Shown: positions 27,801-36,041 of the stretch, in pieces
Layout of the letters: each line of letters starts with the position of its first letter
Position numbering within the stretch: position 1 is the stretch's first letter
From: Phytophthora sp. 'mugwort'
Lineage: Eukaryota; Oomycota; Peronosporomycetes; Peronosporales; Peronosporaceae
DNA: 37,382 bases
Direction: 5' to 3'
Assembly: GCA_033558025.1 (NCBI GenBank)
Contig: JAUCEF010000136.1
Span: 1-37,382, forward strand
Notes under the pieces: model-generated
Seen by the model: only the letters and a program-made list of their open reading frames with translations
The model's database searches: none
Told to the model about the DNA's origin: nothing
Made by a program: the position numbers and the translations under genes

Positions 27801-28100
27801 TTACCAACTATATTTAGAAATACCGGGTAAAAACCCTTTTGATGCTAATTTACGTAATTGGATTCTGGATATTTTAAATAAACGATAAATACTTTTAGAA
27901 CGTCCAGTTAAAACACACACATTTTTAATTCTAGTAATTGATGAATTTTGATGGAAAAAAAACCACTTTTGTTGTAATTTCCATCTTAAATTTTTTTCAA
28001 TATTTAAATTTTTTGAAAGAATTTTTAAAGTTAATCTATTTTTTTCAAAATTTTTAAATAAATTACGTTGTTTAATATTTTTTTTAATTTTTTTTTGCAT
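27801..28100 (-). CDS. rps14: Small-subunit ribosomal protein S14
   Basis: Head protein of the small subunit. The 99-residue protein has the basic N-terminus QKKIKKNIKQRNLFKNFEKNR, NSSITRIKNVCVLTGRSKSIYRLFKISRIQLRKLASKG and the C-terminus LPGISKYSW, matching family 'P.NR..RTGRPRGY.RKFGL.RI..RE.A..G.LPGV.KASW'. The frame continues upstream to 28232 only through trnA, so the Met at 28098-28100 is used. Confidence 0.96.
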   Translation of the reverse strand: MQKKIKKNIKQRNLFKNFEKNRLTLKILSKNLNIEKNLRWKLQQKWFFFHQNSSITRIKNVCVLTGRSKSIYRLFKISRIQLRKLASKGFLPGISKYSW

Positions 28101-28126
28101 AAAATTATATTTAAGAAAGATAAATA

Positions 28127-28199
28127 TGGAGATAATCGGATTCGAACCGATAACATTATATTTGCAAAACATACTTTCTACCAGTTGAAATATATCCCC
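28127..28199 (-). tRNA. trnA(ugc): tRNA-Ala (UGC)
   Basis: 73-nt cloverleaf: acceptor GGGGATA/TATCTCC, discriminator A, anticodon stem TATGT/ATATA with loop TTTGCAA giving UGC, T-arm ATCGG-TTCGAAT-CCGAT. Confidence 0.93.
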
Positions 28200-28201
28200 A
28201 A

Positions 28202-28274
28202 TAAGTGTATTGGGATTTGAACCCAAGACCATCAGATTAAAAGTCCGGTGCTCTACCAGCTGAGCTATACACTT
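28202..28274 (-). tRNA. trnK(uuu): tRNA-Lys (UUU)
   Basis: 73-nt cloverleaf: acceptor AAGTGTA/TACACTT, discriminator A, anticodon loop CTTTTAA giving UUU, T-arm TTGGG-TTCAAAT-CCCAA. The top pair of the anticodon stem is a C:A opposition. Confidence 0.94.
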
Positions 28275-28284
28275 ATTTAAAAAA

Positions 28285-28677
28285 TTAATTAATTCTTATA
28301 AAAATTTTATTTAATAATAAAAATTTTTTATTTAAAATATAATTAATTTTTTGTTTTAATATTTTATTAAAAATTGAAGTTTTTTGTATTTTAATATTTT
28401 GATTTTTTTTATAAATAGATAATTTTTTTGTTATAAATAACTCAAAATTAAAACAAAAAGTTTTATAAGAATTATTAAAAAAATAAATAATATTATTTTT
28501 TTCAAAATTAATTTGATTTTTTTTTTTATTATCAAAAATTATTTTTTTTTTTCTAAATTTTAAATTATAACAAATTTTAGGTAAAAAAAAATAAGTAATA
28601 AAAAAATAAAAATTAAAAAAAAAAAATAAAAACCAAGAAACTTGATTAAAAAATGAAAATTGATCGAATTGTGGCAT
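28285..28677 (-). CDS. atp8: ATP synthase F0 subunit 8
   Basis: Small stator subunit of ATP synthase. The 130-residue protein begins MPQFDQFSFFNQVSWFLFFF, the diagnostic Atp8 N-terminus ('MPQLDxxxFFxQxFWL'). One membrane helix and a long basic, poorly conserved C-terminal tail follow, as in protist and plant Atp8 (formerly ymf19). The gene lies between the rps1-like ORF and trnK. Confidence 0.93.
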   Translation of the reverse strand: MPQFDQFSFFNQVSWFLFFFFNFYFFITYFFLPKICYNLKFRKKKIIFDNKKKNQINFEKNNIIYFFNNSYKTFCFNFELFITKKLSIYKKNQNIKIQKTSIFNKILKQKINYILNKKFLLLNKIFIRIN

Positions 28678-28738
28678 AATTTTATAATAAATTTTTATTT
28701 CTTCAACATATATTTTTCTTGAAAGAACACTTTTATTT

Positions 28739-29407
28739 TTATTTTATTTTAAAATTATTATTTTTTATTTTTTGATTTTGAATAATAGTTTGAATATAAG
28801 AAAGTCTTGAAAATTCTTTTTTTGATTTTTTAAATATATTTAAATTATTAACTTTAAAATTTAAATATTTTAATTTATAACAATTAATTAAACGTGTTGA
28901 ATTAATTCTTCTTTTATAGAAACCTTTTTTATTATATTTATTAAAATAAAATTTTTTTTTATAATTTAAAGCATTATTTAAATTAATAGGTTTTATAGAA
29001 AAAATAAATCCTAAAATTGAAATAAAAATTTTTTTATTATTCCAATTTCCACCAAGTAAACGACCTTTTATTGAATTATTTTTTTTTATTAAAATATTTT
29101 GAAGCATTATTTTATTAAATTGATGTAATATATTATAAGTTAAATCATAATTAAATAATATAATATTTTCATATTTTATAGCAATTGTTGAAATTTTATC
29201 TATTTTTATTAAAGTAAAAGGTAAATAAATGTTTTCATAATTATTAAATTCAATTACATAAGATTCTAAATTTAAATTATTAAATAAAATTGGATTTTCA
29301 AATAAAATATTTTTTAATTTAAATTTTTTTTTTTTTAAATAATTATTTTTTAAAAATTGTTGATAATTTGATAAATTATTTGTTTTTTGTTTTTTTAATT
29401 TTTTCAT
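28739..29407 (-). CDS. Possible ribosomal protein S1-like protein
   Basis: A 222-residue basic protein with no membrane helix. The centre (residues about 108-140) reads KNNSIKGRLLGGNWNNKKIF followed by ISILGFIFSIKP. This resembles an S1 (OB-fold) repeat of mitochondrial Rps1 ('xxGxLLGGxKGGFSVxILGFxAFLPxS'), though it is diverged. The C-terminal part is Lys/Asn-rich. It sits among ribosomal-protein genes (rpl16 upstream, atp8 downstream), which fits. S1 would bind mRNA at the small subunit. The match is weak, so an unrelated lineage-specific ribosomal or other protein remains possible. Confidence 0.45.
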   Translation of the reverse strand: MKKLKKQKTNNLSNYQQFLKNNYLKKKKFKLKNILFENPILFNNLNLESYVIEFNNYENIYLPFTLIKIDKISTIAIKYENIILFNYDLTYNILHQFNKIMLQNILIKKNNSIKGRLLGGNWNNKKIFISILGFIFSIKPINLNNALNYKKKFYFNKYNKKGFYKRRINSTRLINCYKLKYLNFKVNNLNIFKKSKKEFSRLSYIQTIIQNQKIKNNNFKIK

Positions 29408-29428
29408 TTAAAATAAAAATTTTTTAAT

Positions 29429-29502
29429 TAGGCCTAGTAGGATTTGAACCTACAACTATACCGTTATGAGCGGTATGCTCTAACCAATTAAACTATAAGC
29501 CT
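29429..29502 (-). tRNA. trnI(cau): tRNA-Ile (CAU), probable lysidine-type
   Basis: 74-nt cloverleaf: acceptor AGGCTTA/TAGGCCT, discriminator A, anticodon stem TACCG/CGGTA with loop CTCATAA giving CAU. The sequence GGCTTATAGTTTAATTGGTT and the ACCGCTCATAACGGT anticodon arm resemble the mitochondrial tRNA-Ile(CAU) of plants, where C34 is converted to lysidine to read AUA. AUA codons are common here, so such a tRNA is needed. Confidence 0.75.
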
Positions 29503-29504
29503 AA

Positions 29505-29909
29505 TTATTTATAAATAAATTTTGTTTTAACCGGCAATTTATTAGAACCCGCTTTTAAAACTTTTTTTGCATTTTCTAATGAAATACCGCTAATTTCATA
29601 TAAAATTTGACCTTTTTTAACTTTAGCAACCCAAAAAGAAACAGCACCTTTTCCTTTACCCATACGATTTTCTGTAGGTTTTGCTGTTACAGGTGTATCT
29701 GGAAAAACACGAATCCAAAGAAATCCTAATCGTTTCATTTTTCGAATAATTATTCGACGAGTTGCTTCTATTTGTCTTGATGTTAAACGTGTTTCTTTTA
29801 AAACTTTAATAGCATATTTACCATAAACAATATTATTACCTTTTGTTGTTTTACCTGTAAGTTTACTTTTAAATTGTTTTTTATATTTAGTTTTTTTTGG
29901 AAATAACAT
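29505..29909 (-). CDS. rpl16: Large-subunit ribosomal protein L16
   Basis: Large-subunit protein near the A site. The 134-residue protein is well conserved: MLFPKKTKYKKQFK, then LTSRQIEATRRIIIRKMKR, LWIRVFPDTPVTAKPTENRMGKGKG (family 'WIRVFPDxPxTxKPxExRMGKGKG'), and ISLENAKKVLKAGSNKLPVKTKFI. Length matches bacteria. It overlaps the 3' end of rps3 by 23 nt, keeping S10-operon order. Confidence 0.98.
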   Translation of the reverse strand: MLFPKKTKYKKQFKSKLTGKTTKGNNIVYGKYAIKVLKETRLTSRQIEATRRIIIRKMKRLGFLWIRVFPDTPVTAKPTENRMGKGKGAVSFWVAKVKKGQILYEISGISLENAKKVLKAGSNKLPVKTKFIYK

Positions 29910-30717
29910 AATTAGTATTTTTAATTCTTTGTTTTTTTAAAAATTTAGAATTTAATGTAGTTTTTAGTGGTTTAAAAAAAATCCATAATTTAATACTACA
30001 AATACCCGATGGTGTTTTAAATTCATTAAAATGATATTTAATATCATATTCTAAAGTATTTAATGGTATTTTTCCTTTTTGAAAAATTAGTTTTTTTTTA
30101 CGTTTTGATTTATTTAAACGACCTTTAAATTGTAAACGATAACCAATAAAATTAGAAAATATTTTAAAAAATTCTTGAAGCATATTATCAATATTATTAA
30201 TAAATTTTTTATGTGTTTTTTTTTTTTCTAATGTTTGTTTAATATAAAAAGTTATAATATTTATATTTTTAGTATAAAAAGCATAACTAAAATTATAAAT
30301 CATTTTTTTAACATTTTTATTAATTCGATTATTTTTTCTTATTTTATCAAAAATTCTTTTTAAATTTTTTCGTAATTTAATTAATTCAAAAAATTGGACA
30401 TTTTTGATAAATAATTTAATATTATTATTAATATAATATATATTTAAATATTTAATAATTTGATTATAAGATAATTTATAATATTTTTTTGCATTTTTTT
30501 GAATATAAACATATATATTTATATTATTTGATGTTTTTACTATATTTATATCTATTAATTTTAAATTTTTATAATTAAAAATATTTTGAAAATATTTTTT
30601 AATTTCTAAATCAAAATGCAATAAATTAGAATACTCATTATTATTAACAATCCATTGGGAATCCCAATTTTTTTTTTTATTTAATCTTAAACTAATTGGT
30701 ATAATTTTTTGACCCAT
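29887..30717 (-). CDS. rps3: Small-subunit ribosomal protein S3
   Basis: Head protein at the mRNA entry channel. The 276-residue protein has the mitochondrial S3 N-terminus MGQKIIPISLRLNKKKNWDS. The poorly conserved Lys/Asn/Ile-rich centre includes a KH-domain-like region, and the C-terminus has GYRLQFKGRLNKSKRKKKL (family 'G...RGRLNG.E.AR') and YDIKYHFNEFKTPSGICSIKLWIFF (family 'GV.GVKVWIY'). It lies between rps19 and rpl16, as in bacteria. Confidence 0.95.
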   Translation of the reverse strand: MGQKIIPISLRLNKKKNWDSQWIVNNNEYSNLLHFDLEIKKYFQNIFNYKNLKLIDINIVKTSNNINIYVYIQKNAKKYYKLSYNQIIKYLNIYYINNNIKLFIKNVQFFELIKLRKNLKRIFDKIRKNNRINKNVKKMIYNFSYAFYTKNINIITFYIKQTLEKKKTHKKFINNIDNMLQEFFKIFSNFIGYRLQFKGRLNKSKRKKKLIFQKGKIPLNTLEYDIKYHFNEFKTPSGICSIKLWIFFKPLKTTLNSKFLKKQRIKNTNYVISKKN

Positions 30718-30720
30718 AAT

Positions 30721-30957
30721 TTATTTTTTTTTTTTATATATATGTTTTTTTCGTGTATTAATAAATTCACCAAATTTAAAACCAATCATTTTATCATTTA
30801 TTTCCAAATTAATAAATATTTTACCATTATAAATACTTACAGAATGATTACTATATTCAGGTAATATTGTTAAATTTTTATTAGTTATTTTTATCCATTG
30901 TTTTTTTTTTAATAAATTAACTTTAAAAAATGGACCTTTATATTTACTTCTAGACAT
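30721..30957 (-). CDS. rps19: Small-subunit ribosomal protein S19
   Basis: Head protein of the small subunit. The 78-residue protein begins MSRSKYKGPFFKVNLLKK (family 'MPRSLKKGPFVDxHLLKK') and has SNHSVSIYNGKIFINLEINDKMIGFKFGEF (family 'VYNGKxHVPVxITExMVGHKLGEFxxTR'), ending in a basic tail. Three bases separate it from both rps3 and rpl2. Confidence 0.97.
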   Translation of the reverse strand: MSRSKYKGPFFKVNLLKKKQWIKITNKNLTILPEYSNHSVSIYNGKIFINLEINDKMIGFKFGEFINTRKKHIYKKKK

Positions 30958-30960
30958 AAT

Positions 30961-31767
30961 TTATTTAATAATTAATTTTTTTTTTGTTTTTTTACGTGTA
31001 GGCTTTCCTTTAGTTATTTTACCTTGTGGTGTTACAGAAGGTCGCCCTCCACTTGTTTTACCCTCACCACCACCATGTGGATGATCGACAGGATTTTTTG
31101 CTACACCACGTACAGAAGGTCGTCTATTTAACCAACGTGAACGCCCAGCTTTACCTAATTTAATTTTTTTATGATTAATATTAGATACAACACCTAATGT
31201 TGCATAACAAGTTAATAAAATTAATTTTAATTCACCAGAATTTAAACGAATTCGAGCGTATTTATTATCAATTTTTTGAATTAATTGTGCAGATGTTCCA
31301 GCACTTCTTATTAATTTTCCTCTAGATTTTGGATATAAACTAATATTATGAATTAAACTACCAATTGGTATATTTTGTAATGGTAAAGCATTACCTACTT
31401 TTAATTCAGCATTAGGTGAACTTTTTATATATTGATTAATTTTTAAACCTTCCGGTGCTAAAATTAAATAAGATTTAGAATTGTTTTTAATATAAGCGAT
31501 ATTTGCGGAACGATTAGGATCATATAAAATTTTAATAATATAACCTTCAATATTTTTAGATCTATTAAAATCAATTATTCTATATAAACGTTTATGTCCA
31601 CCACCGCGATGTTTTATAGTTATTTTACCTTGATTATTTTTACCATTAGCACGTTGAAAACCTTTTGTTAAAGATTTAATTTTAAAAATTTTAGTTAAAT
31701 TATCTTTTTTTAATAAAAATGTTTGACGTTGTGATGGTGTTATAGGTTTTATTTTTTTTTCTATCAT
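30961..31767 (-). CDS. rpl2: Large-subunit ribosomal protein L2
   Basis: Large-subunit protein essential for peptidyl transfer and subunit joining. The 268-residue protein is complete: ITIKHRGGGHKRLYRIIDF in the N-terminal RNA-binding part, DPNRSANIAYI, LIHNISLYPKSRGKLIRSAGTSAQL, and the catalytically important C-terminal VAKNPVDHPHGGGEGKTSGGRPSVTPQGK with its conserved His. It leads the minus-strand S10 cluster rpl2-rps19-rps3-rpl16 and diverges from rps13, with only 28 bp between starts. Confidence 0.98.
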   Translation of the reverse strand: MIEKKIKPITPSQRQTFLLKKDNLTKIFKIKSLTKGFQRANGKNNQGKITIKHRGGGHKRLYRIIDFNRSKNIEGYIIKILYDPNRSANIAYIKNNSKSYLILAPEGLKINQYIKSSPNAELKVGNALPLQNIPIGSLIHNISLYPKSRGKLIRSAGTSAQLIQKIDNKYARIRLNSGELKLILLTCYATLGVVSNINHKKIKLGKAGRSRWLNRRPSVRGVAKNPVDHPHGGGEGKTSGGRPSVTPQGKITKGKPTRKKTKKKLIIK

Positions 31768-31795
31768 TTTATATGGTATATAGATAAAATCTATT
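31768..31795. promoter_or_regulatory. 28-bp divergent spacer between rpl2 and rps13
   Basis: The two start codons face away from each other across 28 bp, which contain the small hairpin ATAGAT-AAA-ATCTAT (its last bases end just before the rps13 ATG). Any initiation for both directions must lie here or inside the opposite gene. Function is inferred only from geometry. Confidence 0.4.
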
Positions 31796-32209
31796 ATGTT
31801 ATATATTTTTAATAAAACAATTTCAGATTCAAAAAGTATTTTATATTCATTAACTATATTATATGGTATTAATGAATTTCAATCCAAGAAAATTTGTAAA
31901 AATATAGGAATTAATCCTCAAATCACCCTTAATAAACTTAAAAACAACCATGTAAACCGACTGGTTAATTATATTAATAAAAATTTAAAAGTTGAACAAC
32001 TTTTAAAAAAAATTAAAACTGAAAGATTAAATGAATTAGTAGAAATTAAAAGTAATCGTGGAATTAGACAAAGTCAGGGATTACCTGTTAGAGGACAACG
32101 TACTCATACAAATTCAAAAACATCTAAAAAATTAAAAAAAATTTTTATTCAAAAACGTATTTCACGTAATAAACGACCATTTAAAAGTCAAAAAAAAAAA
32201 AAAAGATAA
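31796..32209 (+). CDS. rps13: Small-subunit ribosomal protein S13
   Basis: Head protein contacting the P-site tRNA. The 137-residue protein shows LYGINEFQSKKICKNIGINP (family 'IYGIGxxxAxxIxxxxGIxP'), then IKSNRGIRQSQGLPVRGQRTHTNSKTSKK (family 'CYRGxRHRxGLPVRGQRTxTNARTRK'), and a basic tail. Length is slightly above bacterial. rps11 follows after 12 bp, as in the bacterial alpha operon. It is on the plus strand, unlike the S10/spc genes. Confidence 0.97.
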   Translation: MLYIFNKTISDSKSILYSLTILYGINEFQSKKICKNIGINPQITLNKLKNNHVNRLVNYINKNLKVEQLLKKIKTERLNELVEIKSNRGIRQSQGLPVRGQRTHTNSKTSKKLKKIFIQKRISRNKRPFKSQKKKKR

Positions 32210-32221
32210 AGTTATTATTCT

Positions 32222-32635
32222 ATGAATAAAAATAAATATAATTTTAAAAATAAATTTAAAAAAAAAATAAATTTAAAAAAAAAAAATCCTTTAATTTTAA
32301 CAAATTTACATATTACAGCAAATTTAAAAAATACTATTATAAGTTTAACAACTTATAAAGGAAATCTTTTAAAACAATGGTCTACAAAATCATTAAAAAA
32401 AACACGTTTTAAAAAAAATACACCATATAATGTTCAATTAATTGTATATAAAATTAATAAATATCTTCAATTAAAAAAAATAAAAAAATTAAAAATTTAT
32501 TTACATGGTACTGGTTTAGGTCGATATAATGTTTTAAAAAATATAAAAAATAAAAAAATTAAAATAAAATATATTTTAGATAAAACAACAAAACCTTTTA
32601 ATGGTTGTAGATTAAAAAAACAAAAAAGACGTTAA
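32222..32635 (+). CDS. rps11: Small-subunit ribosomal protein S11
   Basis: Platform protein of the small subunit. The 137-residue protein has a basic N-terminus, NLHITANLKNTIISLTTYKGNLLKQWSTKSL (family 'HIxATFNNTIVTITDxxGNxLxWxSAG'), a diverged centre, and LYLHGTGLGRYNVLKNI then LDKTTKPFNGCRLKKQKRR (family 'KGPGxGRExAIRAL...I.DVTPIPHNGCRPPKKRRV'). It forms a two-gene unit with rps13. Confidence 0.96.
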   Translation: MNKNKYNFKNKFKKKINLKKKNPLILTNLHITANLKNTIISLTTYKGNLLKQWSTKSLKKTRFKKNTPYNVQLIVYKINKYLQLKKIKKLKIYLHGTGLGRYNVLKNIKNKKIKIKYILDKTTKPFNGCRLKKQKRR

Positions 32636-32644
32636 TTTTAATAT

Positions 32645-32729
32645 GGATAGGTGATCGAGTGGTTTAAGGTGTCAGTCTTGAAAACTGAAGTATGTAATAA
32701 TACCGTGGGTTCAAATCCCACTCTATCCT
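32645..32729 (+). tRNA. trnS(uga): tRNA-Ser (UGA)
   Basis: 85-nt type II tRNA with a long variable arm. Acceptor GGATAGG/TCTATCC, anticodon stem TCAGT/ACTGA with loop CTTGAAA giving UGA, T-arm GTGGG-TTCAAAT-CCCAC. Confidence 0.94.
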
Positions 32730-32733
32730 TTAA

Positions 32734-32804
32734 AAGCTAGAGACGGATTCGAACCGTCATTAAAGGATTTGCAGTCCTTTACATTACCTTTATGTTATCT
32801 AGCC
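32734..32804 (-). tRNA. trnC(gca): tRNA-Cys (GCA)
   Basis: 71-nt cloverleaf on the strand opposite its immediate neighbours. Acceptor GGCTAGA/TCTAGCT (terminal G-U), discriminator T, anticodon stem AAGGA/TCCTT with loop CTGCAAA giving GCA, T-arm GACGG-TTCGAAT-CCGTC. Confidence 0.93.
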
Positions 32805-32821
32805 AAAATAAATTATATTAT

Positions 32822-33025
32822 ATGAATAAAAATAAAAAATTTTTTACCTATAAAAATAAAATTATTTTAACAAATGGATCTTCTTTAAAAATAACATCTA
32901 TTAAGTATTTAAAAAATTATCAATTAAATTTAAGAATTTTTAAAGAAACAGATATTATTACAAATACAAATATCAATTTAAATAAAAGTAAATTAAATTT
33001 TATAAAAAAAAATAAATTAAATTAA
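32822..33025 (+). CDS. rpl31: Probable large-subunit ribosomal protein L31
   Basis: A 67-residue basic protein starting MNKNKKFFTYKNKIILTNGS. The segment KIILTNGSSLKITSIKYL resembles the L31 N-terminal strand pair ('xxVxLTDGSxFxxxS') found in mitochondrial L31 proteins of stramenopiles, followed by ETDIITNTNIN in place of the 'D..NNP' region. No zinc-binding Cys are present. The frame opens earlier (32792) within trnC, so the Met at 32822 is chosen. It follows rps11 and trnS and overlaps the end of tatC by 9 bp tail to tail. The match is short. Confidence 0.55.
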   Translation: MNKNKKFFTYKNKIILTNGSSLKITSIKYLKNYQLNLRIFKETDIITNTNINLNKSKLNFIKKNKLN

Positions 33026-33760
33026 TTTATATTTATTTAAATATATTGAAATATAAATAAATATTTCAAAAAAAAAAAAAAAGATAAAATAAATTAATAT
33101 AAAATTAAATATATCTGGTGGTGTAATTAAAGCACTCAATAATATTATTTTTAAATAAAAGAATTTTCTTAAATTAATAATTATTTTAATTTTTAAAATA
33201 TTATTTGATATAAAAAAAAATAAAGAAAAAAAATAAATAAATATTATAAATATATAAATAAAAGAAGAAAAAATAAAATCAAAATAATTATCAATTTTTG
33301 GTTCAAAATAAATTGTTAAAAGATATAAATTTGAAAAATTTAAATTTAATAAAAAATCCCAAATATGTGGAATAATATTAGTAAAAATAAATTTTATTAT
33401 AAAAAAATTAAAAATTATAAAAAAAATATAAAATTTTATAAAAATAAAATTTTCAAATTTATATAAACCTTTTGATAAAAAAAACCAAAATAATAAAAAA
33501 CTTAATTGAATTGTTATAAAAGTTGTTATGAAAATTGCTATAAAAATATTAGTAATAAAAATTTCAGTAATATTAGTAAAAATAAAATATTTTAACATAT
33601 TTTTATTAAGTAAATTATTAACTAATAAATATATTAATTGATCAGAAAAATAATATGAAATTATAAAAAGATAAAAAAAAGTGATTAAAAGTATAAAAAA
33701 ATTATATTTTAATTCAAATAAATGTAATTGTAAATAAGTTATTATTTTTTTTTTTTTCAT
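33017..33760 (-). CDS. tatC: Sec-independent (Tat) protein translocase subunit TatC
   Basis: Multi-pass subunit that recognises Tat substrates. The 247-residue protein has six predicted helices. YLQLHLFELKYNFF at the N-terminus matches 'HLxELRxRL'. ITEIFITNIFIAIFITTFITIQ fits the helix-2 region ('PTExFxxxxKxxxxxGxxxxxP'), and the C-terminal LLSALITPPDIFNFILIY matches 'xxAxITPPDxxSQxxL', with the conserved Pro-Pro-Asp. It is known in protist mitochondria as ymf16 or mttB. It runs against the rpl31-like gene and diverges from trnL(uaa). Confidence 0.93.
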   Translation of the reverse strand: MKKKKIITYLQLHLFELKYNFFILLITFFYLFIISYYFSDQLIYLLVNNLLNKNMLKYFIFTNITEIFITNIFIAIFITTFITIQLSFLLFWFFLSKGLYKFENFIFIKFYIFFIIFNFFIIKFIFTNIIPHIWDFLLNLNFSNLYLLTIYFEPKIDNYFDFIFSSFIYIFIIFIYFFSLFFFISNNILKIKIIINLRKFFYLKIILLSALITPPDIFNFILIYFIFFFFFEIFIYISIYLNKYKLI

Positions 33761-33778
33761 ATATTTAAAAAAATATTA

Positions 33779-33861
33779 GCCTACTTGGTGAAATTGGTAA
33801 ACACGATAGATTTAAAATCTGTTCCCTTTTAGGGTTATTGGTTCAAGTCCAATAGTAGGTA
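33779..33861 (+). tRNA. trnL(uaa): tRNA-Leu (UAA)
   Basis: 83-nt type II tRNA. Acceptor GCCTACT/AGTAGGT, discriminator A, anticodon stem ATAGA/TCTGT with loop TTTAAAA giving UAA, T-arm ATTGG-TTCAAGT-CCAAT. Confidence 0.94.
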
Positions 33862-33869
33862 TTTTTATT

Positions 33870-33952
33870 ATCAAAGTGGTGAAATTGGTAAACACGTTAC
33901 ACTTAGGATGTAAAGCTTAAAAGCGTTAAGGGTTCAAATCCCTTCTTTGATA
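33870..33952 (+). tRNA. trnL(uag): tRNA-Leu (UAG)
   Basis: 83-nt type II tRNA. Acceptor ATCAAAG/CTTTGAT, discriminator A, anticodon stem TTACA/TGTAA with loop CTTAGGA giving UAG, T-arm AAGGG-TTCAAAT-CCCTT. Its D-arm is nearly identical to the adjacent trnL(uaa), suggesting that one arose by duplication of the other. Confidence 0.94.
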
Positions 33953-34034
33953 TTACTATAATAATATATTTTAAATAAAATATATCTTTTTAGTGAAAAT
34001 AAATTTATATTTTATTTAATTTTTTATCATTAAA

Positions 34035-36041
34035 ATGATTAATATATATATTAACAATATCGAATTAAAAGTTAATAAAAATTTAACAGTTTTACAAGCA
34101 TGTAATAATTTTAAAATTCAAATCCCTAAATTCTGTTTTCAAGAGAATTTACAAATTGCCGGTAATTGTCGTATGTGTTTAGTTGAAATCGAAAATTCCC
34201 CTAAACCTGTAGCTTCATGTGCAATGCCTTTAATACCAAATATGAAAATATTTACTAATACTCCTTTAGTACAAAAAGCACGTGAAAGTGTATTAGAATT
34301 TCTTTTAATAAATCATCCATTAGATTGTCCTATTTGTGATCAAGCGTCAGAATGTGATTTACAAGATCAAACAATGATTTTTGGATCGGATCGTAGTCGT
34401 TTTTTTTTTAAAAAACGTGGCGTTGAAGATAAATATTGTGGTCCTTTTATTAAAACAATTATGACAAGATGTATTCATTGTACACGTTGTGTACGTTTTG
34501 CTAATGAAATTTGTGGAATTGACGGTTTAGGTACAACAGGTCGTGGTAATAAAACTGAAATTAATTTTTATTCTTCAAATATTTTTAAATCCGAATTTTC
34601 TGGTAATTTAGTAGATTTATGTCCTGTTGGTGCATTAACTTCTAAACCCTATACTTTTAAAGCACGTTCTTGGGAATTAAAAAAAAAAGAGGGTATTGCT
34701 ATTTTAGATAGTATTGGTTCAAATATTAAAATTGATATTTTTAATAATGAAATTATACGTATTTTACCTAAAACTAATTTTAATATTAATAAAGAATGGA
34801 TATCAGATAAAACAAGATATTTTTTTGATAGTTTAAAATATCAACGATTAAAATATCCATTATTAAAAGATAATCAAAACAATTTTCATAGGATTTCTTG
34901 GTTAGATGCTCTAAATATTATTAATAAAAAATTGATAATTACAGATAGTTTTAATGCTAAAAGTATTATTGGTGATTTAACTGATTTAGAATCTCTTTTT
35001 TTATTAAAAAAAAATTTAAATAAATTAGGAATTTCAAATGTAAATTATGAACAATTTTTAAAAAATCGACAAATTAAGATAAATTCTGATTTAGCTTCAA
35101 ATTTTTTATTTAATAATACTTTAAAATCTATTGAAGAATCTGATGTTTGTTTAATAATTGGTAGTGATATTCGTCAAGAAGGTTCTATTTTAAATATTCA
35201 TTTAATTAATCGTTTAAAAAAAGGAAATTTTAAAATAGCATATATCGGTAATAAAATTAATTTTACTTATCCAGTAAAACATTTAGGATTAACTTTTAAA
35301 ACTTTAATAAATATTATTTTAGGAAAACATGTATTTTGTAAACAATTAAAAAAAGCAAAAAAACCTTTAATTATTATAGGTAGTAATATTTTAAATCAAA
35401 AAAATGGTTTTTTTTTATTATCAAAATTAAAAAATTTATCATTTATTAACCATAATATTAATTTCTTTAATTTTCAAACTTCTTTAATTAATTTTTTTGA
35501 AATTACTTTTCCAAAATCATTAAATATGTTAAATAATTCAAAATTATATTATTTATTTAATACAAATTTACAAAATAAATTAAAAATAACTAAAAATAGT
35601 TTTGTTATTTATCAAGGACATCATTTTACTAAAGATGCTCAAAATTCAAATCTAATTTTACCTGGATTAACTTTTTTAGAAAAAAATGGAATGTATATTA
35701 ATTTAGAAGGTTTTATTCAAAAAAATGAACAAATTTTAAATGTAAATATAGAACAACGTAAAGATTCTATAATTTATAGAAATCTTTATAAATTTTTATT
35801 AAATAAAAATCAATCTAAATCAGAAGCTTTTTTAAAAATTAAAGATATTTTACCTTATTTATTAAAAAAAAAAATAAAAATTATTTATAATTTTAGTTTT
35901 AATAAAAAATTTTTAAAAATTAATATTAATTTTTTAGATTCATTAATTAAAAATAATTATTATACAAATATATTAGAACAATATTCAAAAATATTGATTA
36001 ATTCTAATAAAATTTTCAAAAATCAATCAAAATTATTATGA
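34035..36041 (+). CDS. nad11: NADH dehydrogenase subunit 11 (75 kDa)
   Basis: Iron-sulfur subunit of the complex I matrix arm. The 668-residue protein holds ligands for three clusters: Cys34/45/48/62 ([2Fe-2S] N1b), His94 with Cys98/101/107 (N5), and Cys146/149/152/196 (N4). A diverged molybdopterin-oxidoreductase-like domain without cofactor follows (about residues 215-668), including the [23 protein letters not shown] region. Both domains are in one gene, unlike the ochrophytes that keep only the N-terminal part. The stop is TGA, and the last four bases ATGA overlap the nad1 start. Confidence 0.97.
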   Translation: MINIYINNIELKVNKNLTVLQACNNFKIQIPKFCFQENLQIAGNCRMCLVEIENSPKPVASCAMPLIPNMKIFTNTPLVQKARESVLEFLLINHPLDCPICDQASECDLQDQTMIFGSDRSRFFFKKRGVEDKYCGPFIKTIMTRCIHCTRCVRFANEICGIDGLGTTGRGNKTEINFYSSNIFKSEFSGNLVDLCPVGALTSKPYTFKARSWELKKKEGIAILDSIGSNIKIDIFNNEIIRILPKTNFNINKEWISDKTRYFFDSLKYQRLKYPLLKDNQNNFHRISWLDALNIINKKLIITDSFNAKSIIGDLTDLESLFLLKKNLNKLGISNVNYEQFLKNRQIKINSDLASNFLFNNTLKSIEESDVCLIIGSDIRQEGSILNIHLINRLKKGNFKIAYIGNKINFTYPVKHLGLTFKTLINIILGKHVFCKQLKKAKKPLIIIGSNILNQKNGFFLLSKLKNLSFINHNINFFNFQTSLINFFEITFPKSLNMLNNSKLYYLFNTNLQNKLKITKNSFVIYQGHHFTKDAQNSNLILPGLTFLEKNGMYINLEGFIQKNEQILNVNIEQRKDSIIYRNLYKFLLNKNQSKSEAFLKIKDILPYLLKKKIKIIYNFSFNKKFLKININFLDSLIKNNYYTNILEQYSKILINSNKIFKNQSKLL

